Shown: one piece after another, positions 47,323 through 63,395 of the stretch
Position numbering within the stretch: position 1 is the first letter of the stretch
Layout of the letters: every line of letters begins with the position of its first letter
NCBI GenBank assembly: GCA_963573385.1
Contig: CAUYLG010022035.1
Span: 17,501-81,500 of the forward strand
Reading direction: 5' to 3'
DNA: 64,000 nt
Source of the DNA: Cacajao melanocephalus
Lineage: Eukaryota; Chordata; Mammalia; Primates; Pitheciidae
Translations under genes and position numbers: made by a program
The notes under the pieces: model-generated
Seen by the model: the letters and a program-made list of their open reading frames with translations, nothing else
Databases searched by the model: none
What the model was told of the DNA's origin: nothing

Positions 47323-48590
47323 ATAGTGACTCCTGGCCTTAAACAAGGAGTCTGTTTCAAAGCAGAGTTTTCCAGAAGAAGTCCAACGCAGAGTGATGTC
47401 CAGGGGACTAAATAGAAACATTTATCAGGGACTCAGCACTGAACAAGTTCATGGGCTTCTGAATAGTTTACCCAAGTGAGGGGACATCCCCTTGGAAAAA
47501 GCACAACAGACATTGCCTGAAGCTGAGGAGAATATCACTGATAAAGGAACCTGAGACACCTGGGAGAATTTGCTCTGAAATTCAGTCCTGCCAGTGCCCT
47601 GAGAGTGGGAAACCGTCCATTCAGTTTGCACATGATTTTCAACTTCAGCAACTGTAATAAAAGAAGCAGCCTCTCAATGTAAAGTTAGTGGAAAAGTCAT
47701 TGTTATAAAAATATCCCTATTTAAAAAAGCCTTAACACACCAGCAGCCCTGACTTAAACACCAGCATGTCCAAACTGGAATGTGTATCCTCAACATGGAA
47801 AGACCTTCAGTGTAAACCCAAGTCCCATGAAACAACAGATAAGCCATCCTGGAGAGGACTTGCATGAGAGTAAAGGATGTGGCAAAATCTTCAGATACTG
47901 CATCTTGTCAGACATCAGAGAAGTCTTGTGGATATCTTCAGTCTGGAAGGCCTGTGTAAGCTCAGTATTATTGAACATAAGTAAATTCATTTTGGACAAG
48001 AGCCTTATCTATATTTGTGGGTGTAGCAAAGCTTCAAAGTGCTGTGACAGCCTTATTAAACATCAGAGAATCTGTACTGGAGAAAAATCCTATAGGTCTG
48101 AAGAAGATAATAAAAGGTTCATTGTGGTTCACCTCTGGTCACCCACCAGAGAATCCACACTGGAGAGCAGCACCATTATGAATGTAGTGTGTGAGGGAAG
48201 GCCTTTATTTGGAAGCTAGCACTTATCAATCATCAGAATACCCATACTGGAGAGAAAATTTATAAATGTAAAAATGTAGGAAGGCCTTCACCAAAAGCTC
48301 AGTCTTATGCATCAGAAAATCCACACTGGAACAAAACTGTATACATATGACCACCATAGGGAAGCTAACAGTGTTAGCCCATTACTTAAAGGGCATCAGG
48401 ATTCCCATATGGGGAAAAGCTCTTTGTAAATTATGTGGGAAAACCTTCAGTCAAAGTTCAGATCTTATTGAGCATCAGAGCCCTCACTAGACAGAGAAGC
48501 CTTATGACTTGGACAAATGTAAGAAACATTTTGATAAACCCATCCTTTACTAAGCAACAGAGGATACACAACAAAAATGAACCTCAATAA
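47323..48590 (+). pseudogene. Decayed C2H2 zinc-finger exon
   Basis: After a good acceptor (ttgttctttcag) the sequence starts like a SCAN-family last exon (atagtgactcctggccttaa). From about 47,770 it contains finger remnants spaced by 84-base multiples: gcaaaatcttcagatactgc, a well-kept SLIKHQRICTGEK near 48,048, catcagaatacccatactgg, gggaaaaccttcagtcaaag and SSDLIEHQ near 48,455. Stops and frameshifts occur in nearly every finger, cysteine pairs are mostly gone, and only a 145-codon frame (47,782-48,219) survives by chance. No SCAN exon is visible in the 4 kb upstream. Same strand and family as ZKSCAN8, so it is an old duplicate. I cannot give it a symbol. Confidence 0.85.
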
Positions 48591-49559
48591 TCAACTATGT
48601 GGTAGAGAGATAGTAGAGGAATTTTTCAACATCACTTATCCTGATTAAATAGGAGTGGTAACAATGAAAATTTCAAAAAAAAAAAAAAAAAAAGACCAAA
48701 TGCATATAATCACTTTAACTGGCATTATTTTATGGAATTAAAGACAAATACTATTAGAAAAAGATTGTCATGTCACTTCATGGGCAAAGTTGAGGAATTA
48801 AACTTTTGTGACCAATCTCTATGGGTATTTAACTGTCTTTGATACTGTTAACTTTTTATTTTCTGTAGTAAAGGTAGAGAGTAAAGGTAAGTCTTTAATC
48901 ACATAACTATAACCTAGATAATCCAAACATTATTGACTATATTGTTGTTTCTTTGAAATTCATAATGCTCATTAAAATTTTTCTAAGAATGATTTTGACA
49001 TTTATTCCTGAGACCCAATAAGTGTATCACTTCTTTGAGACTTACTCCCTTTTATTTTTTATGATGTTAGTCTCAGAAATGATGCAAATAGATGTGGGTT
49101 TTGGCAAATCATTTCCCAAAATTTCCTATTCTTTTGTTTAAAAAAAAAAAAAGATGTAGAAATGTGAATAGACTATGTGAACCTGCAGTATGCTGAGCAA
49201 CTGACCTTGTTGTCTTCGTTTATGTTTCTGTCTCTAATATACAAAATAATGACTAATACAGAAAAAGCCCTTAAAACATGCTTGTTGAATGACTGCTCCA
49301 AGGGTTCTGTTTGTGGGTTGGCTCAATCCGGCCTACAGAGGGGCCTCTAATTAAGTTTGCCATAGGATTCTCCCCTCTACGCAGACCTGATCAATGAATA
49401 ACTTCTGGTGCTCAGTGGGGACTGATTATGAACTCACTGCATTGCACATCATAATCTTTGGTCTATGTGTGGCCTTGCTTTCATTCTTACACACTTTTTC
49501 TCCATTCCTTTCATCCCAATCCTATTTCTCCCATCCTTAAATACTTGATTTACAAAACT
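48591..49559. other. Intergenic, no gene seen
   Basis: AT-rich sequence with A runs at 48,675-48,693 and 49,141-49,152. No named repeat is supported. Confidence 0.4.
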
Positions 49560-49840
49560 GGTCTTGTGTTAATATGTATCATTCTATGCCATTCTACTTT
49601 TTGAGATTTATTCGTGTTGATATATGAAGGTCTAGTTCACCCCTTTAACTGCTGTATAGTGATTGAATGTATTGATTCATTCCTCTAATGAAGGTCATTT
49701 TAAACAACTCTTTATAATAAAACAGTCTTACTCTGAACACATTTGGGAGTGTTTTTCTGAGGAACATACCAAGGAGCCAATTGCTGGGTCACAAATATGC
49801 ACAGTGTCAGTATCACTAGAATGCAATGATTTCTGTTCTC
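49560..49840 (-). mobile_element. L1 fragment, reversed
   Basis: Reversed L1 words: attcattcctctaatgaagg, gaggaacataccaaggagcc and aattgctgggtcacaaatat. Confidence 0.65.
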
Positions 49841-50299
49841 TTTGTGAGCTAAGATACTATCCAGTATCTTAGCCTTATCATGATAGCCCCTTTTCTGCAG
49901 GGACTTCTAAGAGCAGCTGTCACTTAACACAAATTTATGAAACAGTCCTGAGAATTAGAAGTACAAAATGGGTATTACTGGGCTAAAATCTTTTTTTTTT
50001 TCAGAGCAGAAGAACTTGAAGGGTAAAATCAAGATGTCAGCAGAGATGCATTCATTTAGGGGACTTAATGGGGAGAGTCTGTTTTTTTGTCTTTTCCAAG
50101 TTCCAGAGGTTTTTCATGTCCCTTGGCCCTATTTCTCCATTTTCAAAGCCAACCTTGAGTTGAATCTTTCTCACATCATAATTCCATGTTATCTTTGGAT
50201 TCTCTCTTCTACTTTTAAGGATACTTGTAGTTACATTGGACCTACACAGATAATACAGGATAATCTCCCTATTTGAAGGTCAGGTGATAGGGAACCTTA
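49841..50299. other. Intergenic, no feature seen
   Basis: No exon or repeat is supported. The 102-codon open frame at 49,968-50,276 has no domain. Confidence 0.35.
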
Positions 50300-50664
50300 A
50301 ACTTCCCTCTTGCCACATAACATCATATTCACAGATTCTGGGGATTAGGACACAGACATATTTGGGTGGGTGGGGAAATTTCTATAATCTACTATATTAG
50401 CCTAGGCTAAAAATCTGCCCCCCATGGTTTGTTTTCTAGTAAGAGTTGCCTTCTTGTTGTATACTCACATGGCAAAGAGAATGAGAAAGTTATTTGGTGT
50501 CTCCTCTTACAAGGGTACTAATCCCATTATGAGTGCCCCACCATCATGACCTCATCTAACCCTAGTTACTTCCCAAAGGCCCCATCCCCTAATGCCATCC
50601 CAGTGGAATTTAGGGCTTCAATATGTGAATGACAGCAGGGGACAAAAACATTCAGTTCATAACA
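50300..50664 (-). repeat. MLT1/MaLR-like LTR fragments
   Basis: Two overlapping reversed LTR ends: 50,306-50,400 (cacagattctggggattagg) and 50,420-50,664 (ccccaccatcatgacctcat to cagttcataacag). Highly diverged, with no viral genes. Confidence 0.55.
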
Positions 50665-50679
50665 GTATGTAATGGGAAT

Positions 50680-52385
50680 ACCATGGGAGAAGAGAAAAAG
50701 GAACAGAAGAAATATTTGAAGCAACAATGACTGAAATTTTTCCAAAATTAAACACCAAGCTACAGATCTAGGAAGCTCAAGAGAATATGAAGCAGAATAA
50801 ACAAAACATCTACACCTAGGCATATAATATTGAAGCTGCAGAAAACCAGAGAAATAAAATCTTGAGCTAAAGGAAAAATTACTTTACCTATATAGGAGCC
50901 AGGATGAGAATTACATTGGCCTTCTCTTCAGAAAGCATGGAAGCAAGAAGAGTGGAGTGAAATACTTATAATGTTGAAAAAAATCTCACCAACCTAAAAT
51001 TCTATATTCAGCAAAATTATCCTTCAAAAGTGAAGGAAAAAAAATACTTCCTCAGACAAAAAGTGGGAGAATTTGTTACCCATAAACATAATTTGCAAGA
51101 AATGTTAAAAGTTCTTTGGAAAGAAGAAGAATGATTCAGGTCAGAAATTGTGATGCGCATAAAAAAAGAAAGAGCTTTAGAGATGGAATAAAGATAAAAT
51201 ATTTTTCTTATTAACTGATCTGACATAACAGTTTGTTCAAAATAATAGCAACATATGTGATGATTACAGTTAGGTGAAATCAGTGGCAGCAATGTTACGA
51301 GGAACAAAAGGGAAGAATTGGAAATATTCTATTATAAAGCATGTGCACTACCCATTATGTAAATGGATTTGGATTTGTTGTAAGTGTGTATTGCAAACTC
51401 CAGAACAACCACTAAAAAAAGAAAAGAATAACTGACATACTGAGAAAGGACGAAAAATTGAATCATATAAAATGCTCAGTTAAAACCAGAGAAGATAGAT
51501 GAACAGTGGAAAACAAAAATAGAAATAGCAAGAACAATGAATTAGAAAAAAAGTAACAAATATGGTAGATATTAATCCAACTATATCAGTGATCACCTTA
51601 AATATCAGTGGTCTATATACAGCAATTAAAAAAGACTGTTAGAATAGATCAAAAAATAAGACTGAACTATATGTTGTCTTCAGGTAACTGTTTAAATATG
51701 AAGACATGATAGATTAAAGGGATGAAGAAAGATACACCATAATAGCACTAATCAAAAGAATGCTGGAGTGCTATGTTAACTTCAATACAAAGTCGATTTT
51801 GGAACAAGAAAAATTATCAGGGATAAAGAGGGGCATTACATAGTGATAAGGGAGTCAGTTTCTCCAAAAAGATAAAACACTTCTTGATGTATATTCACCT
51901 AACAGCATAGCATCAAACTATGTGAAGCAAAAACTGATAGAACCACAAGAATAAAGAAATGAATCTACTATTATAGTTGGACTCTTTAATATACCTCTAT
52001 CAATAAATGACAGATCCAACAGGCAAAAAAATCAGCGAGAATATAATTGAACTGAACAGCAGTAGATGTCAACTGGAACTAGTTGACATCTATAGAATGC
52101 ATCATCCAATGGCAACAAATACACATTCCTTTCGAACTGACTCAGAACATTCACTAAGATAGATCAAATTTGGGACCATAAGATACACCTTAATAAATTT
52201 TTAAATATAGAAATCATACAACTCATTGTGCTCTCAGACCACAATGGAACTAAACTAGAAATGAGTGACAGAAAGATAACTGGGAAATCCCTGAATATCT
52301 GGAGATTAAATGACATACTTCTAAGTAATACAAAGAAGTCTCAGGAGAAAAAAATATTTGAACTAAATGAAAATGAAAATGCAAC
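50680..52385 (+). mobile_element. Old L1 (L1M-type), ORF1 end to ORF2 start
   Basis: Sense L1 with gcaaaattatccttcaaaag, tcagacaaaaagtgggagaa, a poly-purine inter-ORF region and endonuclease-domain words such as accttaaatatcagtggtct and ctcattgtgctctcagacca. It is riddled with stops. The Alu at 52,386 interrupts it. Confidence 0.85.
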
Positions 52386-52745
52386 TTATACCAGGCACAG
52401 TGGCTCATTCCTGTAACCTCAGTACTTTGGGAGTCTGAATTGGGAGATCACTTGAGGCCAGGAGCTCAAGATCAGTCTGAGCAACATAGCAAGACCCAGC
52501 CTCTACGAAGGATCTTTAAAAAAAAAAAAAAAATTAGCCAGGCTTCTGTGACGGAGGTGTGATACAATCAAAAATGAAAAAAGGTAAGAAAAAAAAATAG
52601 CCAGGCATGGTGGCACACATCTGTAGTCCCAGCTATTTGGGAGCTTGAGGTGAGAGGATTAATTGAGCCCAGGAATTTGAGGCTGCAATGAGCTATGATC
52701 GCACCACAGCATGCCACTCTGGGAGACAAAGTGAGGCCCTGTGTC
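52386..52745 (+). mobile_element. AluJ-like SINE carrying a 50-bp insertion
   Basis: An old forward Alu (accaggcacagtggctcatt to gtgaggccctgtgtctatta). Between its arms a foreign piece at about 52,544-52,597 splits the right arm, with taatagccaggc-like sequence on both sides. Confidence 0.88.
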
Positions 52746-52747
52746 TA

Positions 52748-52786
52748 TTAAATATATATAAATATGTATAAATATTTATATATATT

Positions 52787-52822
<36 letters not shown>
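52748..52822. repeat. (TA)n/(CA)n microsatellite
   Basis: A 75-base run of TA-rich repeats ending in tacacacacaca, grown from the Alu tail. Confidence 0.9.
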
Positions 52823-52856
52823 TAGAGACAAGAGAGACAGAGACAGAGAGTGCAGA

Positions 52857-53018
52857 AATTCATGAAATTGAACATAGGAGATCCATAGAGAAAATCAGTG
52901 AAACCAAAACCTGGTTCTTTTATGGATCCTATAGATACTAAAAGTGTGATAAGTGAATATTATGAACAACTTTGTGCCCACAAATTTGAAAATCTAGATG
53001 AAATGGATCAATTGTCAC
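52857..53018 (+). mobile_element. L1 ORF2 continuation
   Basis: The words gaaaatcagtgaaaccaaaa and cctggttcttttatggatcc are L1 ORF2 in sense, continuing the copy at 50,680. Confidence 0.75.
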
Positions 53019-53019
53019 T

Positions 53020-53083
53020 GCAATTCAGCCTGGGCAACAGCATGAGACCCTGTCTCAGAAAACAAAAATAAAAACAAAAAAAC
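53020..53083 (+). mobile_element. Alu 3' end scrap
   Basis: Only the last part of an Alu right arm (cagcctgggcaacagcatga) and an A-rich tail remain. Confidence 0.8.
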
Positions 53084-53084
53084 A

Positions 53085-53340
53085 GGATAGACTAAGCTGA
53101 GGAAAGAATCTCAGAGCTTGAAGACTGGTCCTTCAAATCAACCCAGCCAGAAAAAAAGAATTTTAAAAAAATAAACAAAACCTTTGAGGAATATGGAATT
53201 ATGCAGAGACCAAACCTATGACTCACTGGCATTTCTGACAAGGAGAGTAAGCAACTTGGAAGGCATATTTGAGGATATAATCCATAAAATTCCTCCAACC
53301 TTGCTAGAGAGGTCAACATGTAAATTCAAGAAATTCAGCT
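53085..53340 (+). mobile_element. Primate L1 ORF1 fragment, left piece
   Basis: Younger-style L1 ORF1 words: gaaagaatctcagagcttga, agaccaaacctatgactcac and gaggatataatccataaaat. Continues after the Alu at 53,341. Confidence 0.8.
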
Positions 53341-53627
53341 CAACTAGGTGTAGTGGTTCACATCTGTAATCCCAGCACTTTGGGAGGCAGAGGTGGGCAG
53401 ATTGCTTGAGGCCAGGAGTTTGAGACAAGCTTGGCCAACATTGTGAAACCCTGTCTCTACTAAAAATACAAAGATTAGGCAGATGTGGTGGTGCATGCCT
53501 GTAATCCCAGCTGCTTGGGAGGCTGAGGCATGATAATCACTTGAATACAGAAGGTGGAAGCTGCAGTGAGCTGAGATCGTTACTACTGCACTCCAGCTTG
53601 GGTGACAGTGAGACTCTGTCTCAAAAA
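53341..53627 (+). mobile_element. Alu SINE
   Basis: A complete forward Alu (ctaggtgtagtggttcacat to ctgtctcaaaaag). Confidence 0.92.
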
Positions 53628-53639
53628 GGAAGGGACGGA

Positions 53640-54169
<530 letters not shown>

Positions 54170-54430
54170 TTAGATCTTATTGATCTCTTTCTTCAAATGC
54201 CTAAAACTAAGTAAATGTAAATTTCTCCCTTTAAAAATTAACTTCTCCATCATTTCAAACCTTAAAAATAGATGTTTATCTTTTCCCCCCCTCATATTTT
54301 CATGGTATACTCTTTCAGAAGGTAACCTGATGTGACCTTCACAAGCAGGAAACTTGTGAAGAAATGGGAGAACACAGATATATATCTGATAATTGGAATA
54401 TAACAGAGTCAAGGGCAGAAATTCTCCTGC

Positions 54431-54558
54431 CTGGGGAGGCTGAGGCAGGAGAATTGCTTGCACCCAGGAGGCGGAGGTTGCAGTGAGGTGAAATTGCACC
54501 ATTTTACTCCAGCCTGGGCGACAAGAGCGAAACTCCATCTCAAAACAAACAAACAAGA
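54431..54558 (+). mobile_element. Alu right-arm fragment
   Basis: A 5'-truncated Alu starting in the right monomer (tggggaggctgaggcaggag) and ending in (CAAA)n. Confidence 0.9.
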
Positions 54559-54884
54559 CCACATACATGAACTTAGTATCGGATTCAGAGAAGGCTTCTC
54601 CCGTTAAGCTCATGTCCTTGTTCCACCCCTCCAATGTCATTTTATGTATCCCAATCTAACATATGATATATTTTTCATATTTGTTGTCTTTATTGATTGC
54701 CCACGCTAGAACAAATGCTCTACAATGGAAAGGATCTTTTGCATCGTTCATTAATATATTTCAAACACCTAAAACAGCTTCTGCACATGGTAGGCCTCTA
54801 ACATTTATGGATTTAATGAAGGAATAAGCTACTGACTCTAGTCACAAGTCTTCTTACTTGTATGGGTTCTTGGCAGCATTTGCC
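54559..54884. other. Upstream flank of the fourth SCAN locus
   Basis: No CpG island is seen here, unlike the other loci. An L2-like piece lies at about 54,770-54,830 (gcacatggtaggcctctaac). Confidence 0.4.
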
Positions 54885-54917
54885 ATTTTCCCCTTATCAC
54901 TTAATTCTTACTTCCCA

Positions 54918-55375
54918 GGATGCCCTCAGAAGGCTCTTGTTGAAACTCCAGCAGAAACCAGGCAGGATGACTTGGACAAAAGAAAGGCTGCTGGTCAATT
55001 GTGCCATGGCCCTTGGGGTCAGCAGGAGTCTGTGATTGTGAAGGTGAAGTTGGAAGAGGACCACCCCAGGAATCAGGGTCTCAGCCCTCCGCAGAACCAG
55101 CCTCTTACCTGGGATATGTAGGCAGCAGTTCAGATGCTTCTGCTACCAGGATTCCCCAGGACCCTGTCTGGCGCTGGGCATGCTCGGAAACCTCTGCCAT
55201 CAGTGACTCAGGCCAGATACACATACCAAGGAATCCTGGAGCTGGTGGTGCTAGAGCAGTTTCTGTCCGCCCTTCCTGAGGAACCAGGGCTGGCTGCAGC
55301 AGCATAATCCAGAAAATGAGGAGGAAGCACTGATCATGCTGGAGGATCTGGAAAGAAAGAGAAATGTATATGTAA
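54918..55375 (+). pseudogene. SCAN exon of a dead SCAN-ZNF locus
   Basis: After acceptor cttacttcccag the exon reads VIVKVKLEEDHP (the sumoylation-type motif also seen in ZKSCAN8) and PLTWDM, then TAG at 55,119. Beyond it, other frames give the rest of SCAN: ILELVVLEQFLSALPEE near 55,237 and an NPENEEEALIMLEDLERK-like end near 55,310-55,352. At least one stop and two frame changes separate them, so no functional SCAN can be made. A donor-like GTAAGA follows at about 55,374. It belongs to the same locus as the fingers at 57,070. Confidence 0.85.
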
Positions 55376-55960
55376 GAAGAGACGGGTCTGATATGGTTGC
55401 AGGGAACTGGGAGCAAAATATTCTCAAAAGTGTGAGGCTCAGAGAACAATGGGAAGACCCAGCATTCAGCAGGAAACGGAGCATTTTGTTAAGCCAGACT
55501 TAGCAAAAAAGAAGGGAGGAGTGGGGAACATAGCAGATTCAGGGAGGGTGACTAAAAATACTGAAGGCATTTTATGGGCATTGTGCTCCTTAACTTACAG
55601 ATCACTCAGGTCCCAGCAACAAAGAGAGGTAGGTGGCATTATTCCCGTTTGCCCACATAAAAACTGAGTTCAGAAAGGTTGTATAATGGCTAAGGGCACA
55701 CAGCCAATAAGCAAAGTGGCAGAAACAAGATTTGGTCAAACCTTACTTTGCTTGCCTTTCTGGCTGCTTCTCAGTATCCTGGGAGGAAAATAAGGCTTTG
55801 GTTTCTCTTCTTCCTAGTCTCTCTTGGGGAATACTTCTTGTGGACTCCTTCCTGAGCTTTAGTCTCTGTTAAAGTCATGATATCCTTCAGGCTTAATGAG
55901 AGATGCTTGTCTCCAGGTTTCAGCCTGTGCTCTGGAACAGAAAGTCCTTTGTAAACGATG
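55376..55960 (+). other. Intron of the fourth SCAN locus
   Basis: A diverged MIR may lie at 55,640-55,760 (ggttgtataatggctaaggg, acagccaataagcaaagtgg, reversed). No exon is seen. Confidence 0.4.
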
Positions 55961-56063
55961 ACCATTCAGACACCAGGTGAAGACTCTTCATACACTTGGG
56001 TTCAGCCCCCAGAGATCCACTTCAAGGAAAAAGGACCTGAGCCCTAACCACTGGAGGAACAAG
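55961..56063 (+). pseudogene. Linker exon remnant of the dead locus
   Basis: Between a caggtttcagcctgtgctct region and donor aag/GTGAGG at about 56,062, one frame reads SSYTWVQPPEIHFKEKGPEP, in the style of the SCAN-family post-SCAN exon. It lies at the right place for it. The upstream acceptor is not certain. Confidence 0.55.
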
Positions 56064-58290
<2,227 letters not shown>

Positions 58291-58645
58291 ACGTCTTGCC
58301 CAGTTGTTTGGTGACAACATCAAGTAGTATCCAGGATTTTTTTTTTACTGAGATAAAATGTTTCTTGGACTTCATTGTTTAAGAACATCATGGATGCCAC
58401 ATTGAAGACTTTTTATAAAAATCACAAATACTGTGAGAGTTGAGAATTTAGAAAAATAAACATCAAGGAATTTACCTGTGATTACCTTTTTTAAATGCAA
58501 TGAAGTATCAGTACAATAAAAAAGTACGCAAGGGCAGTTGTTTAAAAATTATATTTTTCTACTGAATTCTTATTTTGTTTTCTTTTGAAGCCATTTCAGT
58601 TTCCCCACATTCTCACCAACACTTGTTATTTTCATATATAGGTAA
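58291..58645. other. Downstream flank of dead locus
   Basis: No feature except possible AATAAA words at 58,456 and 58,516. Confidence 0.4.
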
Positions 58646-58784
58646 TGTGTGTGTGTGTGTGTGTGTATACACATATAGTGACTTCATATCTGTTAATATA
58701 GCATACATACAATATACATGAAAGTAACACCTGTTACATGTACCACTCTCTTTCTCCCCCTCTATCTATAGCATGTATATATAT

Positions 58785-58820
<36 letters not shown>
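58646..58820. repeat. Two (GT)n microsatellites
   Basis: Runs at 58,646-58,666 and 58,787-58,820 (17 uninterrupted units), flanked by TA-rich DNA. Potentially variable in the population. Confidence 0.95.
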
Positions 58821-58824
<4 letters not shown>

Positions 58825-60329
58825 TATTCTAACAGATGTGAGGTCATGTAACATTTTTATTTATACATGTCATTGGTAGACATCTGGTGGTGATGGTGAT
58901 GGTAGTGGTGGGGCTTTACAATAAATGTTCTTGTTACTTAGGAAAGAGATGATGACTATTGGAATTGGCACTTGGAAACTCTGGCTCACTGACGGCAGGC
59001 ACTAAACTGTATCTAGTTTTTCAGTGTTATTTGTCTCTGGTTCTCCTACACTAACCTTTAATTCCAACAGAATTCACATCTGTTACTTGCACCCCTAAGC
59101 CCATATGCTATGTGCCAGGGCATGTAAAGATGATAATCAGTCATTGACGGTCTTGTCTACAAAATTTTTATAGCTGTGTACAGAAAATGAGACATAGGCA
59201 AAAATGACTGTAATATCCAGAGAATGTTGTACATACTACAGTACATGTAGATAAAGACCTTTGAGAGTTCAGAGACATAATAGATTTAGCTTTTAAAGAA
59301 AAAGACAGAGGTATTTTTAATTTTTAAAATTCTATACAGCTGTACATAAACTTGATTATTTTACGTTTAGTAGACTTTACTACAGTCTTGGAAGCATCAT
59401 TGTCCTCGATAATAGCTGTTATTTTGTCTGTTGGGTTAGAATCAACTTACTACTTGCTTAATTATTTAGAGAGAAAGAAACTCAGGGAAGAATGTTATAT
59501 TGTTGCCAACTTATCTGGGATTTTAAAATTTGTTGCAATCCATGAAGGACATTGTATTAAAAATAAGAAAACTGGGCAAGACAGTGGCCACAGAAGTCAG
59601 AATTTGCTAAGGAGTATGTAGCAGACCATCTGCTGGAAAGAAAAAAAAAAAAAGAGAGAAAACTGGAGTGCCTAATCATGGTAGAACAGATCACTCCTCA
59701 GAAGCCTGCAACCTTTGGCCTAGGCTTACCAATTACTACCTAAATGGGAGGGATGGCTATTTCAATGTCTAATTTGGGCCCTGATAGCATTTCTATGCTT
59801 CTAATGCTTATGCTATAGTGGTAGAACTGTAGCCACCCAGTTCACACAAATAACAATTCAGCTTATACAATGACGTAACATCACACTGAAGAAGGCAAAT
59901 CAGAAGTTAGCATAACAAATGCATTTAGCATCATTTATACCTATTTGTATGTAAGCGACAGACAAATTGATTTAAAATTTTGTTAAATTATCAAGAGTCT
60001 GATTTTTAAAACATTTTAAAATTATCTTCTTAGTTCCATCTGTCTCTAAATAGATGAAACCAAGGGCCTATTTCCTGTGAAATGTTGCCCTAACAGGAAA
60101 TGATGCTTAATTGACTCCTGCAATGCTAATCCCTACAAATACATAAGCACAATGAGGACCTACTGTATATCCACTAAGAATGAGAATAATTGAGTGGAAA
60201 AAAACTCCAAATTTTGTCTTTTTTTCTTCTGCTTTCACACCATAACAATCAACACAGAAAACTCCTGTGACCAAATGTGTGAGAATTTCTCCCCACCAAC
60301 AAGCAAGCAATCAATTCTATAGCAAGCGT
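58821..60329. other. Intergenic, no gene seen
   Basis: 1.5 kb of AT-rich DNA with no exon or named repeat. A small ggtggtgatggtgatggtag run lies at 58,893, and an A run at 59,641. Confidence 0.4.
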
Positions 60330-61140
60330 CACCTGGGTGTCTTCTAATCCAGTTCAATTCTGACACTGTCTATCTGGAGTTACAGTTGGATCTTATAGCT
60401 TAAAGGACCAGTCCCATAAGACTGCAACCAGCTCTAGATGCCAAACACCGGTAGTAGATTGTCACCCAGACTTCTGACCAACCAGTTATAAATTGGGGTT
60501 CCCACTACTTACTGCTTGGGTTTAATTTGCTAGGATGACTCATATAACTCAGGAAAACACTTTACTTATGCTTACCCAATTATTTTACAGGATATTATGA
60601 AGGATACAGATGAATAGCCAGGTGGAAGAGATACATAGGGAAAGGTATGTGGGAAGAAACATGGAGCTTCCAAGCCCTCTTCAGGAGCACCGCCCTCCAA
60701 GAACCTCCACATGCTCAGCAACCAGGAAGCTCCAGGAACCCTGTCCTTTTGAGATTTTATGGAGGCTTCATTATGTAAGTATGATTGGCTAATACATCAC
60801 TGACTACTGGTGATCAACTCAAACTCCAGTCCCTCTTCCCTCCCCTGAGGTAGGGGATAGGGCCGAAAGTTCCAACTCTCAAATAGTACGGTTGGCTGCC
60901 CTGGCAACCAGCCCTCCTCCTGAGGTAACCTAGGTGCTTACCAAGAGTCTTCTCATTAGCACAAAAGATAGTCTTATAACTCAATAAATTCCAAGAGATT
61001 TAGAAGCCTAGTATCAGACACACTCTCATCATTCAGGAAATTACAAAGGTCTTAGCAGCTCCCTGTCAGGAACCCAGGTCAAAGACCAAATGTTAGCTCA
61101 GGAACTAGGGACACAGAACACATATATATATTTCTTATTA
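60330..61140 (-). repeat. LTR-like interspersed repeat, family not named
   Basis: The long block with aatttgctaggatgactcat, tttatggaggcttcattatg, caagagtcttctcattagca and a terminal tatatatttcttattata is a repeat I recognise from other mammalian loci. It is probably an old LTR, but I cannot name it. No coding capacity. The stray open frame 60,610-60,792 lies inside it. Confidence 0.5.
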
Positions 61141-61232
61141 TATCACAATGTCACAATATTCAAACTTCATAAAATCAAAAGATTTTTAAAAAGAAATCTT
61201 AGAAGCCAAAGGAAGAAGAAACACCTTATCTA

Positions 61233-63395
<2,163 letters not shown>

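Noticed and set aside
54170..54640. 156-codon minus-strand frame
   Set aside because: It is read across a reversed Alu fragment, and the protein shows the usual Alu-derived phrases.
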